Shown here: piece after piece, positions 1 to 7,725 of the stretch
Layout of the letters: each line of letters begins with the position of its first letter
Numbering within the stretch: the stretch's first letter is position 1
Assembly (NCBI GenBank): GCA_040387735.1
Contig: JAZKDE010000022.1
Location: 1-64,000 of the forward strand
Direction of reading: 5' to 3'
Source: Arcicella sp040387735
GTDB lineage: Bacteria; Bacteroidota; Bacteroidia; Cytophagales; Spirosomataceae
Length of the DNA stretch: 64,000 nucleotides
Notes under the pieces: generated by a model
What the model was told of the DNA's origin: nothing
Database searches by the model: none
Seen by the model: the letters and a program-made list of their open reading frames with translations, nothing else
Program-made: the position numbers and the translations under genes

Positions 1-7
1 TTTTTAA

Positions 8-68
8 GTAGGACAGGTTTTCCAACCTGTCAAGATACTGAATTGACAGGTTGGGAAACCTGTCCTAC
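8..68. repeat. REPIN-like inverted pair upstream of gatA
   Basis: Two 26-base arms (8-33 and 43-68) are inverted copies of each other with one mismatch, separated by 9 bases. Each arm begins GTAGGACAGGTTT and is itself a small hairpin (GACAGGTT pairing with AACCTGTC). An inverted pair of small palindromes is the architecture of REPIN elements. A second, more decayed copy lies at 31368-31483. The gatA start codon begins 8 bases after the right arm, so the element probably forms part of the gatA leader. Confidence 0.8.
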
Positions 69-76
69 AAAATTTT

Positions 77-1495
77 ATGCAAAAATATACCACATTAAAG
101 TCTATTCAAGCAGACATTTACGCAGGCAAAATCACTTGTCGTCAATTAGTAGAATTTTATCTCAAAAATATTAAGGAAAAGAATGAAAAACTCAATGCTT
201 TTCTTTCAGTTTATGACGAAGAATCTTTACTGAAAGCAGATGCTATTGACCTTAAAATAAAAAATAAAACAGCGGGAAAATTGGCGGGAATGGTATTGGG
301 AATCAAAGACTTACTTTGCTACAAAGACCACATTTCGCAAGCGGGCAGTAAAATATTAGACGGTTTTGAATCTCAGTTTAATGCTACTGCGGTACAACGA
401 GTTTTAGACGAAGATGCCATTATTATTGGGCGACAAAACTGCGATGAATTTGGGATGGGTTCGACCAATGAGAATTCAGCTTTTGGTCCTTGCCTAAATG
501 AAATTGGCGAAAATAGAGTTGCCGGTGGTTCATCGGGCGGATCAGCCGTAGCAGTTCAGGCTGATATGTGTTTAGCTTCATTGGGAACAGACACTGGAGG
601 TTCAGTTCGTATGCCCGCAGGATTTTGTGGCTTAGTTGGCCTAAAGCCCACTTATTCAAGAGTTTCACGTTGGGGTTTAATTGCCTATGCGTCTTCTTTT
701 GACTGTATTGGACCAATTACAAAATCAGTGGAAGATGCCGCTATTTTATTAGAAGTTATCGCTGGAAAAGACGAACAAGACAGTACCGTTTCAAATTTAC
801 CCGTTGATGAATACTCAAAACTACAATCAAAGCGTTCTAAACTAAGAATCGGTTATTTGAAAGATGCCGTTGAAAGTAAAGGCTTACAGCCCGAAGTAAA
901 AGCAGCAACTTTAGCGAAATTAGAGTTCCTGAAATCTCAGGGGCATAACGTTGAAGCGGTTGATTTTCCGTTGATACAGTCATTTTTACCAACCTATTAT
1001 ATTTTAACCACCGCCGAGGCAAGTTCAAATTTATCACGCTTTGACGGAGTGAAATTCGGCTACCGAAGTCCACAGGCAACCGATTTAATGTCTCTCTACA
1101 AAAAAACAAGATTCGAAGGTTTTGGCAAAGAAGTTCGTAAGAGAATCATGTTAGGAACGTTCGTTTTAAGTGCCAGCTATTACGATGCGTACTATACTAA
1201 AGCCCAGAAAGTCAGACGATTAATTAAAGAATTTACGGACAATTTATTAGAAAATTATGACTTTTTAGTTTGCCCAACTACGCCAACAACTGCCTATAAA
1301 TTAGGAGAAAAAACAGCCGATCCAATTCAAATGTACTTAGGAGATTTATTCACAGTACAAGCAAATGTGGTAGGATTACCCGCCATTTCCATTCCTAATG
1401 GCCTGGATAATGAAGGATTACCAATCGGTTTTCAAATTATGGCAGGAGCATTTCAAGAAGCAGAACTATTATCTTTTGCGAACAGTATTGCGTAA
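77..1495 (+). CDS. gatA: Amidase, GatA-type glutamyl-tRNA(Gln) amidotransferase subunit A
   Basis: The 472-residue protein is a full-length amidase-signature enzyme. The Lys/cis-Ser/Ser triad is visible as K77 in GIKDLL, S152 in GGSSGGS and S176 in GTDTGGS, and overall length fits GatA (about 480 to 490). In the GatCAB complex this subunit releases ammonia from glutamine to amidate Glu-tRNA(Gln) or Asp-tRNA(Asn). Because asnS is present at 49979, the complex here is more likely to serve tRNA(Gln); that is inference. No gatB or gatC is adjacent within the window. The ATG follows a palindromic repeat by 8 bases with no clear ribosome-binding site. A general amidase is possible, but the motifs and length favour GatA. 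Confidence 0.85.
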   Translation: MQKYTTLKSIQADIYAGKITCRQLVEFYLKNIKEKNEKLNAFLSVYDEESLLKADAIDLKIKNKTAGKLAGMVLGIKDLLCYKDHISQAGSKILDGFESQFNATAVQRVLDEDAIIIGRQNCDEFGMGSTNENSAFGPCLNEIGENRVAGGSSGGSAVAVQADMCLASLGTDTGGSVRMPAGFCGLVGLKPTYSRVSRWGLIAYASSFDCIGPITKSVEDAAILLEVIAGKDEQDSTVSNLPVDEYSKLQSKRSKLRIGYLKDAVESKGLQPEVKAATLAKLEFLKSQGHNVEAVDFPLIQSFLPTYYILTTAEASSNLSRFDGVKFGYRSPQATDLMSLYKKTRFEGFGKEVRKRIMLGTFVLSASYYDAYYTKAQKVRRLIKEFTDNLLENYDFLVCPTTPTTAYKLGEKTADPIQMYLGDLFTVQANVVGLPAISIPNGLDNEGLPIGFQIMAGAFQEAELLSFANSIA

Positions 1496-1610
1496 GGTAT
1501 CGACTACGTTTGACAAAATTTATTGGGTATTGTAGAGAAAAGTAAGAAATTATATTTGGTGAAAATTAATTTCTCATTATTACCTTTATCTTATACCGTT
1601 ATAAAAAAGG

Positions 1611-1641
1611 TTAGCATTTTCGGTTATTTTTTATAATTTTG
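1611..1641 (+). promoter_or_regulatory. Bacteroidota-type promoter for the lytic transglycosylase
   Basis: TAATTTTG at 1634-1641 fits the -7 consensus TAnnTTTG. TTAG at 1611-1614, one mismatch from TTTG, lies 19 bases upstream as a -33 element. The predicted start of transcription is only a few bases before the ATG at 1652, which argues that translation begins at the in-frame ATG at 1697. Confidence 0.55.
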
Positions 1642-1696
1642 TAATAAGTAGATGAACATTAAACGCTTATACCACAGCCAATTAATTCCTTACTTT

Positions 1697-3244
1697 ATGA
1701 TAATCGCCACAATTCGCTCGTACATTCTCGGTGCATTGCTATTGGCAAGTGTAACCATGAATGCCCAAGTTACTGGCAGCCAAGAACAGCCCGTTTCAAC
1801 TGATACAGTCGTGACTGTTGCAACTCCTGTTACAACTCCACAACCCGTTGTTTTGGAGCAAACTTGGCTGATTGACCCAAACATTGTTCAACCACGTTTG
1901 TTGGCTTTGCAAAAGGAAATCCCCTTAACGTATAATGCTACAACACATCAATTTGTAGAATATTTTGCCTATCGTAAACCATCATTTACCAAAACAATGT
2001 TGGAACGTAAAGGTGTGTATTTTCCTCTTTACGAGAAATATTTGAAAAAATATGGCTTACCAGATGAGTTAAAATATCTTTCATTGATTGAATCAGGTTT
2101 AAATCCTAAAGTAATATCAAAAGCAGGTGCAGGCGGCCTTTGGCAATTTATGCCTAAAACAGCCCGTGTAGATTTTGGATTAAAAATAGACGAATACATC
2201 GACGAACGTTTTGACCCTGACAAAGCAACTGAGGCTGCTTGTCGTTATATGCGTCAGCTATATAATATTTTTGGAGATTGGCATTTAGTTTTAGCAGCTT
2301 ACAATACGGGCCCTGGCAATGTAAGAAGGGCGATTCGTCGTTGCAATGGTGGACAAACATTCTGGGCCATTTACAACTGTCTTCCTCGTGAAACTCGTGG
2401 ATATGTACCTCAATATATCGGAATGGTATATATGATTAATCACGCTGATTCTCATGATATTTTCCCCGAAAACATTGAGACAGCCATTGCTCACGATACA
2501 ATTCAAATCAATTCATATTTAGATTTAGACAAATTAGCGAGCTTGAGTTCTATTAATTTAGAAGATATTCAGAAACTAAATCCACATATACTTACGCACA
2601 TTTTACCAGGACATACCCGTAATTTTGCATTGCGTTTGCCAAAAACAGATATTGCATTTTTTAAGGCAAATCGCCAAGCAATTCTTGACTCTGCCACCAA
2701 ACTTCCTCCAGTATTTATTGAAACTATTCAACAGAATACAGAAGTATTGGCAAGTAATGATGACAAACCAATTATTATTACGACTCCAGTAATTGGGGCA
2801 ACGACTACCGAACCCAAGATGATTGTGGAACAAGAAGTTGTTGAAGATGATATAGAGGATGTGGTTATTAATAAAAAGCCCGTAAAAAAATATTATACGG
2901 TTCGTAAAAAAGATAACCTAACTGAGATTGCGGATAAGTTTGATGTAGAAGTTTATGACATTAAGGTTTGGAATCATTTGCAAAAAACGATGATTCAACC
3001 TGGTCAAAAATTGGTTATTTACAAAGAAAAAGCCGTTACCAGTCAAGTCAAATATGCCCATAATAATCACCGTGAAAAAGAATCTGTGAAAAGAGGTAAA
3101 ACTCGTTTTCATAGCGTTCAAGACGGCGATACCCTTTGGAATATCTCTCAACGTTACGGAGGAATATCAATTGATAAACTGAAAAAATTGAACGGAATTA
3201 AAGGAAATGTAGTGAAAGCTGGTATGAAAATTAGAGTTTCATAA
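1697..3244 (+). CDS. MltD-like membrane-bound lytic murein transglycosylase with two LysM domains
   Basis: The protein cleaves the glycan strand of peptidoglycan in the periplasm or outer membrane. Counted from an in-frame ATG at 1652, an SLT domain holds the catalytic Glu147 in LSLIESGLNP, then GAGGLWQFMP and AAYNTGPGN. Two LysM peptidoglycan-binding domains follow at about 414-457 and 485-529, joined by acidic and basic linkers. I chose ATG 1697 (515 residues) because it gives a clean signal peptide ending near MNAQ and leaves a usable leader after the predicted promoter; the 1652 start would put 15 extra residues before it. The domain order SLT-LysM-LysM matches MltD. A strong hairpin terminator follows. 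Confidence 0.88.
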   Translation: MIIATIRSYILGALLLASVTMNAQVTGSQEQPVSTDTVVTVATPVTTPQPVVLEQTWLIDPNIVQPRLLALQKEIPLTYNATTHQFVEYFAYRKPSFTKTMLERKGVYFPLYEKYLKKYGLPDELKYLSLIESGLNPKVISKAGAGGLWQFMPKTARVDFGLKIDEYIDERFDPDKATEAACRYMRQLYNIFGDWHLVLAAYNTGPGNVRRAIRRCNGGQTFWAIYNCLPRETRGYVPQYIGMVYMINHADSHDIFPENIETAIAHDTIQINSYLDLDKLASLSSINLEDIQKLNPHILTHILPGHTRNFALRLPKTDIAFFKANRQAILDSATKLPPVFIETIQQNTEVLASNDDKPIIITTPVIGATTTEPKMIVEQEVVEDDIEDVVINKKPVKKYYTVRKKDNLTEIADKFDVEVYDIKVWNHLQKTMIQPGQKLVIYKEKAVTSQVKYAHNNHREKESVKRGKTRFHSVQDGDTLWNISQRYGGISIDKLKKLNGIKGNVVKAGMKIRVS

Positions 3245-3261
3245 TCTCTTTTAGAAAAAAC

Positions 3262-3300
3262 AAAAAAGTCTGCATAGCAAATTGTTATGCAGACTTTTTT
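3262..3300 (+). terminator. Rho-independent terminator after the lytic transglycosylase gene
   Basis: A stem of about 18 base pairs (AAAAAAGTCTGCATA pairing with TATGCAGACTTTTTT, plus inner pairs) closes a 3-base loop and ends in a T run. It lies 17 bases past the stop codon. The A run on the other side would let it work in both directions. Confidence 0.85.
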
Positions 3301-3310
3301 GTTTTATGAC

Positions 3311-3340
3311 TTTGAAAACCTTTGGGGTTTTGTATTTTTG
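3311..3340 (+). promoter_or_regulatory. Promoter for the M42 peptidase gene
   Basis: TTTG at 3311-3314 and TATTTTTG at 3333-3340 are separated by 18 bases, close to the TTTG-N19-TAnnTTTG consensus. The element rules out the upstream start at 3322 and supports translation from ATG 3367. Confidence 0.6.
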
Positions 3341-3366
3341 TTAAAAATAAAATTTCCAATAACAAC

Positions 3367-4437
3367 ATGAACGAAAACAGTAAAAAATTCCTCTACGAAT
3401 ACCTAAACAATGCTTCGCCTACGGGTTTTGAGGCCTCGGGACAGCAAATTTGGTTAGACTACCTTAAACCGTATATCGACGAAACTATTATTGACGTTTA
3501 CGGAACTGCCGTTGGCGTTATCAAAGGTAGTAGCGACTATAAAGTGGTTATCGAAGCCCATGCCGATGAAATTTCTTGGTTTGTGAATTACATTGATGAC
3601 AATGGATACATTTTCGTCCGTCGTAATGGTGGTTCAGATGCAGTTATTGCTCCTTCAATGCGTTGTAATTTACATACTAAAAATGGGGTGGTCAATGGGG
3701 TTTTCGGATATCCTGCTATCCACGTGAGAGATACTGCTAAAGATAAAGCTCCGACGGTCAATGATATTTTTATTGATTTGGGGGCTACCAATAAAAAAGA
3801 AGTTGAAGAAATGGGCGTTCACGTGGGAACGGTCGTAACTTTTAAAGATGGCTTAATGGAACTAAACGACCGTTATTTTGTGGGACGTGCCTTGGATAAC
3901 CGAATGGGGGGGTATATGATTGCCGAGGTTGCGAGAATGTTGAAAGAGAACGATGTTGAACTACCTTTTACACTTTATGTTGTCAATGCCGTACAAGAGG
4001 AAATTGGCTTACGTGGTGCAGAAATGATTGTAAGACGTTTGAAACCAGATTTGGCAATTATTACCGACGTTACTCATGACACACAATCTCCGATGTATAA
4101 TAAAAAAGAACAAGGAGATTTAAAATGTGGAAACGGTCCCGTTATTTGTTATGGTCCTGCGGTACAAAATAATGTACGTGATTTTATCATTGATGTAGCA
4201 GCCGAAAAAGAAATTGCCATTCAACGTCAAGCAGTTTCACGCTCAACTGGTACAGATACAGATTCATTTGCGTATGCAACCGAAGGTGTAGCATCAGCAT
4301 TAATTTCTTTACCATTGAAATATATGCACACAACCGTTGAAACGGTTTCAAAAGATGATGTTCAAAAAGTAATTGACTTAATTTATCATACTTTATTAGC
4401 TTTAAAAGGCAATGAAGATTGGAGATATATTAAGTAA
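3367..4437 (+). CDS. M42 family metallopeptidase (glutamyl/deblocking aminopeptidase type)
   Basis: The 356-residue protein is a di-metal aminopeptidase of the M42 family (FrvX/PepA-like), cytosolic, expected to trim short peptides as a large oligomer. Visible metal and catalytic motifs are EAHADE, the bridging Asp in ALDNRMGG, the Glu pair in QEEIGLRGAE, Asp in IITDVTHD and His in YMHTTVETV. ATG 3367 (MNENSKKF) is preferred over one 45 bases upstream because that start lies between the two promoter boxes. No signal peptide is present. Family membership is firm; the natural substrate cannot be told from sequence, and older annotations sometimes call such proteins endoglucanases. Confidence 0.88.
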   Translation: MNENSKKFLYEYLNNASPTGFEASGQQIWLDYLKPYIDETIIDVYGTAVGVIKGSSDYKVVIEAHADEISWFVNYIDDNGYIFVRRNGGSDAVIAPSMRCNLHTKNGVVNGVFGYPAIHVRDTAKDKAPTVNDIFIDLGATNKKEVEEMGVHVGTVVTFKDGLMELNDRYFVGRALDNRMGGYMIAEVARMLKENDVELPFTLYVVNAVQEEIGLRGAEMIVRRLKPDLAIITDVTHDTQSPMYNKKEQGDLKCGNGPVICYGPAVQNNVRDFIIDVAAEKEIAIQRQAVSRSTGTDTDSFAYATEGVASALISLPLKYMHTTVETVSKDDVQKVIDLIYHTLLALKGNEDWRYIK

Positions 4438-4446
4438 AAATATTAG

Positions 4447-4474
4447 GAGATAATGAAATTCGTTTCATTGTCTC
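4447..4474 (+). terminator. Hairpin with TTCG tetraloop, possible terminator of the M42 gene
   Basis: GAGATAATGAAA pairs with TTTCATTGTCTC (12 pairs, one wobble) around a TTCG loop, a very stable tetraloop. The following tail (TTATTCCCT) is only partly T-rich, so termination may be weak. Confidence 0.5.
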
Positions 4475-4496
4475 TTATTCCCTCATAGTTAATTCA

Positions 4497-5516
4497 ATGG
4501 CACACGTCCTTTCCGTTTCTTCTTTCAACTTAATCCTCTACGCCGCTCAACAAAAAGGAGCTGACTACAATTTACTTTGTAAAAAAGTAGGAATTTTACC
4601 GCAAGATTTACAAAATCCGGACAATCGTTTACCGATTGCTCTGGCTCAAGAGTTATGGAAAGAAGCCATTAAAATGACGGGCGACGAGTTTTTACCCCTG
4701 CACATTGGCGAAATGATTAGTTCCATTTCAGTAGGAATTTTAGCGTATGTAATGATGCACAGTCCGACTTTAGGCAAAGCCTTGGGGAAACTATGCCAAT
4801 ACCAAGATATCGTTTGTGATGCCAGTAAAACTTCTTTAATTATTAATGGAGACTTGGTATATCTTACTATATCAGAACCCAGTGCTGATATTTTTGCCCC
4901 GCATTATGCGTATGAATCTACTTTTTCAATCTATTATTCAGCGATAAATGAAATGCTTGGACAGACAATCAAACTAAATGCTGTCCATTTTGATTATCCT
5001 GCTTATACAAATGATCTTGCAGAATATCGTCGTATTTTCAAAAGAGCAGATATCATTTTCGATAGTCATTTTTCTGGATTAGTCTTTGAGAGAAAATATT
5101 TAGACTTACCTATTTTAAACGCAAATCCAAGTTTGTTCTCTTTATTTGAAATTCACGCCAATTCAATCTTAAACAGTCTAAAGCCAACAGAATCCCTTAA
5201 AGAGCGAATCAAAAAAGAAATCTTGCAGGAATTAAAAGGGGAAGAACCGACTCTTTCAAATATTGCCAAAAATTTGGGGATTGGTATTCGTTCAATCCAG
5301 CTAAAACTAAAAGATGAAGGAGTTACTTTTCAGCAACTCCTCGATGAAATTCGTAAGAATTTAGCAACTAAACATTTGCGTGAAGCACAACTAAGTACCA
5401 CCGATATCGCTTATTTACTCGGCTATTCTGAACCCAGTGTATTCTTTCGTTCTTTTAAAAAATGGACAGGACAGACGCCAACCGTTTACCGAAAAACGTT
5501 TCAGATGGTCGCTTAA
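4497..5516 (+). CDS. AraC family transcriptional regulator with an arabinose-binding-like N-terminal domain
   Basis: This 339-residue regulator has an N-terminal region of about 190 residues resembling the PF12625 domain seen in OruR/ArgR-type AraC proteins (IALAQELWKEA, then SVGILAYVMMHSPTLGKAL). A C-terminal AraC double helix-turn-helix covers about residues 240-335, with the typical ending IAYLLGYSEPSVFFRSFKKWTGQTP. It probably binds a small hydrophobic or amino-acid-like ligand, but the ligand is unknown. The nearest neighbour is the convergent DUF4260 gene, whose 3' end overlaps this one by 4 bases, so the target is not obvious. Start ATG 4497 is the first in frame and fits the family length. 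Confidence 0.85.
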   Translation: MAHVLSVSSFNLILYAAQQKGADYNLLCKKVGILPQDLQNPDNRLPIALAQELWKEAIKMTGDEFLPLHIGEMISSISVGILAYVMMHSPTLGKALGKLCQYQDIVCDASKTSLIINGDLVYLTISEPSADIFAPHYAYESTFSIYYSAINEMLGQTIKLNAVHFDYPAYTNDLAEYRRIFKRADIIFDSHFSGLVFERKYLDLPILNANPSLFSLFEIHANSILNSLKPTESLKERIKKEILQELKGEEPTLSNIAKNLGIGIRSIQLKLKDEGVTFQQLLDEIRKNLATKHLREAQLSTTDIAYLLGYSEPSVFFRSFKKWTGQTPTVYRKTFQMVA

Positions 5517-5872
5517 TTTTTCTCTTTACCAACTCTTCCCAAATGCGTATTATTGAAACTATCCTCGTATTTTAATCCGTATCCCATCATCCTATCAAAA
5601 GCGGCATGAGCAAAAATAATTGTTCCCGAAAGCATGATTACTTGATTGTTTTGCCAAAAGCCAATTACTAAAGTCATTATTGCTAAGGCTTTATGATGAA
5701 ATAAATTATACACCCACGCTCCAACTTTAGGATGTATCAAATAACCCAGCATTCCGATATCAGGGGTAAGAATTAACAATGGAAAATACCACCAAGCAAA
5801 ATCTAAACGGCTAAAAATTAGCACTCCCAATAAAAATCCAGCCAATTCTTCAAGTTTCAATATATTTTTCAT
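5513..5872 (-). CDS. DUF4260 family membrane protein
   Basis: This 119-residue hydrophobic protein has about three or four membrane segments and the family features FFPLLILTPDIGMLGY-like (here WWYFPLLILTPDIGML), NLFHHKALA and HAAFDRMMGYGLKY. Function of the family is unknown. It ends tail-to-tail with the AraC gene with a 4-base overlap. It begins 5 bases after the stop of the upstream epimerase-like gene, so the two probably share a transcript. Confidence 0.85.
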   Translation of the reverse strand: MKNILKLEELAGFLLGVLIFSRLDFAWWYFPLLILTPDIGMLGYLIHPKVGAWVYNLFHHKALAIMTLVIGFWQNNQVIMLSGTIIFAHAAFDRMMGYGLKYEDSFNNTHLGRVGKEKN

Positions 5873-5877
5873 TTTGA

Positions 5878-6825
5878 TTATTGATTATTTTTAAACCAAG
5901 TTAACGTTTCCAAAATCGCTTCATTCAAGGGTGTTTCTCTAAAATCTGGAAATAATTTTCGCACCTTGGTATCATCTAAAATCACCGTTCCTTCAAACAA
6001 ATAAAGCATCTCTTTAATCTCTTTCATCATTGGTATAAATAACCCCAATACACTAAAAATCCACTTTGAGTGAAGCGTAATTTTTTCTGGAGCATTGGCA
6101 ATACGAGAAATTTGATTCAAAAAACTTTTCACAGTTGGATGGACTTGCCCGCCGTAGTTATAATATTCGTATGGTTTCTCCGCTCCTTTCTGCATTAATT
6201 TTACCATCATTTCAGCCGCATCTTTTGTAAAAACCATCTGATGAGGAATATCATCTCTGACAATATAAGGCAAAGCTTTTCCAGCTAAAGCATTCATAAA
6301 AATAGGTTTAATACCCTCATTCAACACATTTGGCCCCCAGAAATCAGGTAAACAAACATTCAAAACATTACATTTACCCAAATTAGCAGCCTCTTGTAAC
6401 ATTTTTTCTATTTCTACTCGTAAAGCACCTTTACGTGAACAGGGGTTTTGAGGAGAATCGTCCTTAATTAAGGGTAATTTGCCGTAGTTATAAACATTGC
6501 CTGGAAATACTATCGTCGCTTTTTGTTGTGATGCGGCATCAATAACTTTCTGGGTGGCAGTATCCATATTCCCAAACCATTGATTATACGGATAGTTTAT
6601 TCCATGAAAAATCACTTTTTTATCCCTTGATATTTTCTTTAATAACGCTAAATCCTGAACATCTCCTTGAATAATTTCCACATTGGAGTTCTGCTTAAAG
6701 AGATTATTCGCCTTTTCTATATCCCTTACTAAAACAGTAATTGGAATATTTTTAGAGATTAAATTTTCTGCAAAAGCATATCCAATACTTCCCGTTGAGC
6801 CTAAAATTAAAATTTCTGATTTCAT
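5878..6825 (-). CDS. NAD(P)-dependent epimerase/dehydratase (atypical/extended SDR)
   Basis: From ATG 6825 the protein has 315 residues and starts MKSEILILGSTGSIG, giving the GxxGxxG dinucleotide-binding loop at residues 9 to 15. A Rossmann pattern follows with acidic residue conservation (VLVRDIEKA, IQGDVQD). The typical catalytic YxxxK of classical SDRs is not obvious, so the substrate is uncertain; sugar-nucleotide, flavonol-like and NAD(P)H-binding families all remain possible. An ATG 45 bases upstream would add an extension before the Rossmann strand and is less likely. It reads into DUF4260 with 5 bases between them. Its promoter region faces the sigma-54-like promoter of the hairpin array. 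Confidence 0.8.
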   Translation of the reverse strand: MKSEILILGSTGSIGYAFAENLISKNIPITVLVRDIEKANNLFKQNSNVEIIQGDVQDLALLKKISRDKKVIFHGINYPYNQWFGNMDTATQKVIDAASQQKATIVFPGNVYNYGKLPLIKDDSPQNPCSRKGALRVEIEKMLQEAANLGKCNVLNVCLPDFWGPNVLNEGIKPIFMNALAGKALPYIVRDDIPHQMVFTKDAAEMMVKLMQKGAEKPYEYYNYGGQVHPTVKSFLNQISRIANAPEKITLHSKWIFSVLGLFIPMMKEIKEMLYLFEGTVILDDTKVRKLFPDFRETPLNEAILETLTWFKNNQ

Positions 6826-6991
6826 TTTCTTTTCGTTTATTTGATGATACAAATTTGGAAGAAAATTCAAAATTTAACCTTGACCTAAAACGCATACTTA
6901 TTGACATTTCACGAAAATCAACAACGCTAAATTTTGCTCATTTTAAAAAAGAATTATTCATATTTTAAAAAAATACTTGCATTTTAAAAAT

Positions 6992-7008
6992 TTGGCACGC
7001 ATCTTGTA
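6992..7008 (+). promoter_or_regulatory. Sigma-54-like promoter facing the hairpin array
   Basis: TTGGCACG-CATC-TTGTA matches the -24/-12 sigma-54 consensus TTGGCACG-N4-TTGCA at all positions but one. The GG pair (6994-6995) is 10 bases before the -12 G (7006). Three TTTTAAAA tracts start at 6941, 6963 and 6982, about two helical turns apart, immediately upstream. Predicted transcription starts near 7019 and would run into the tandem hairpins. The window itself encodes RpoN (48110-49573), so the needed sigma factor exists. No activator gene is next to it. Confidence 0.6.
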
Positions 7009-7145
7009 AAAGAATTAATTGTCAACAAAGCATACCGCCAAATGTAATGATGATATGTAGCCATTAGTGTTTTATAGTACCCGCTAATTCTCTCATATTT
7101 GGGTCTTAATTTCTTTAATTAAACCTCCTCATTTCTTTCTCGGTA

Positions 7146-7164
7146 AGTCATTCGACTATTTTTT
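7146..7164 (+). other. Possible degenerate sixth hairpin unit upstream of the array
   Basis: AGTC-ATTC-GACT followed by ATTTTTT resembles a shortened version of the array hairpin (GTC...GAC plus T run), 89 bases before unit 1. The leader motif is missing, so this may be chance. Confidence 0.25.
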
Positions 7165-7200
7165 CTAATTATTTTCGACAAGTATAGTAATAGTTTTTTT

Positions 7201-7640
7201 CATAGATTTTTTATGGGTTAGGGTTGTCCAAAAAGTCGTTAGTAATGCTAGCGACTTTTTTCAAAATCAAACTTATATTGGAAAAGACATTAAAGAGCAT
7301 AAATATTTTTTATGGGTTAAGATTATTGAAATGTCGCTGGTTATGCTGGCGACTCTTTTTAAAATCACACTCATTTTAAAATTCAAGATCATAAATATTT
7401 TTTATGGGTTAAGATTATTAAAATGTCGCTGGCCATGCTGGCGACTCTTTTTAAAATCACACTCATTTGAAATAACAAAGAGCATAAATATTTTTTATGG
7501 GTTAAGGTTATTAAAATGTCGCTGGCCATGCCGGCGACTCTTTTTAAACTTTATTCAAGTTAAATATTTTCAAGAGCATAAATTTTTTTATGGGTTAGGG
7601 TTATACAAAAAGTCATGGGCTATGCTCGTGACTTTTTTTG
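7201..7640 (+). ncRNA. Array of five tandem hairpin units, candidate structured RNA locus
   Basis: Five units repeat with spacing of 92 to 98 bases. Each has a conserved A/T-rich leader (consensus AGCATAAATATTTTTTATGG followed by GTTARGRTT), then a 21-base hairpin at 7235-7255, 7333-7353, 7425-7445, 7518-7538 and 7612-7632, then a T run. The hairpin closes with GTCG/CGAC or GTCA/TGAC and keeps an ATGC on the loop side. Stem pairs change together: position 4-18 is G-C in units 1 to 4 and A-T in unit 5; position 6-16 is T-A, T-G or G-C; position 7-15 is A-T, G-T or G-C. That indicates selection on structure. Units 1 and 5 have A5/T6 extensions; units 2 to 4 are nearly identical. I do not recognise a known RNA family. 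Confidence 0.65.
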
Positions 7641-7725
7641 GTTTTAAGATTCTTGGATTCATCAAACTCAGGAAAAACTGCTTAAATTTGTCTAAACTCT
7701 AACTACTCAAAATTTAACTTTAATA

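Noticed and set aside
1652..1696. Upstream start for the lytic transglycosylase
   Set aside because: It would place the start codon almost at the predicted transcription start and put 15 residues in front of a good signal peptide.
7201..7640. CRISPR array
   Set aside because: Units are similar over nearly their whole length, so there are no unique spacers; the period is too long and no cas genes are near.
7331..7702. A 123-codon open frame across the hairpin array
   Set aside because: Its residues only repeat the array units (INIFYGLRLLKCRWPC twice), composition is unnatural, and substitutions between units preserve stem pairing and not the protein.
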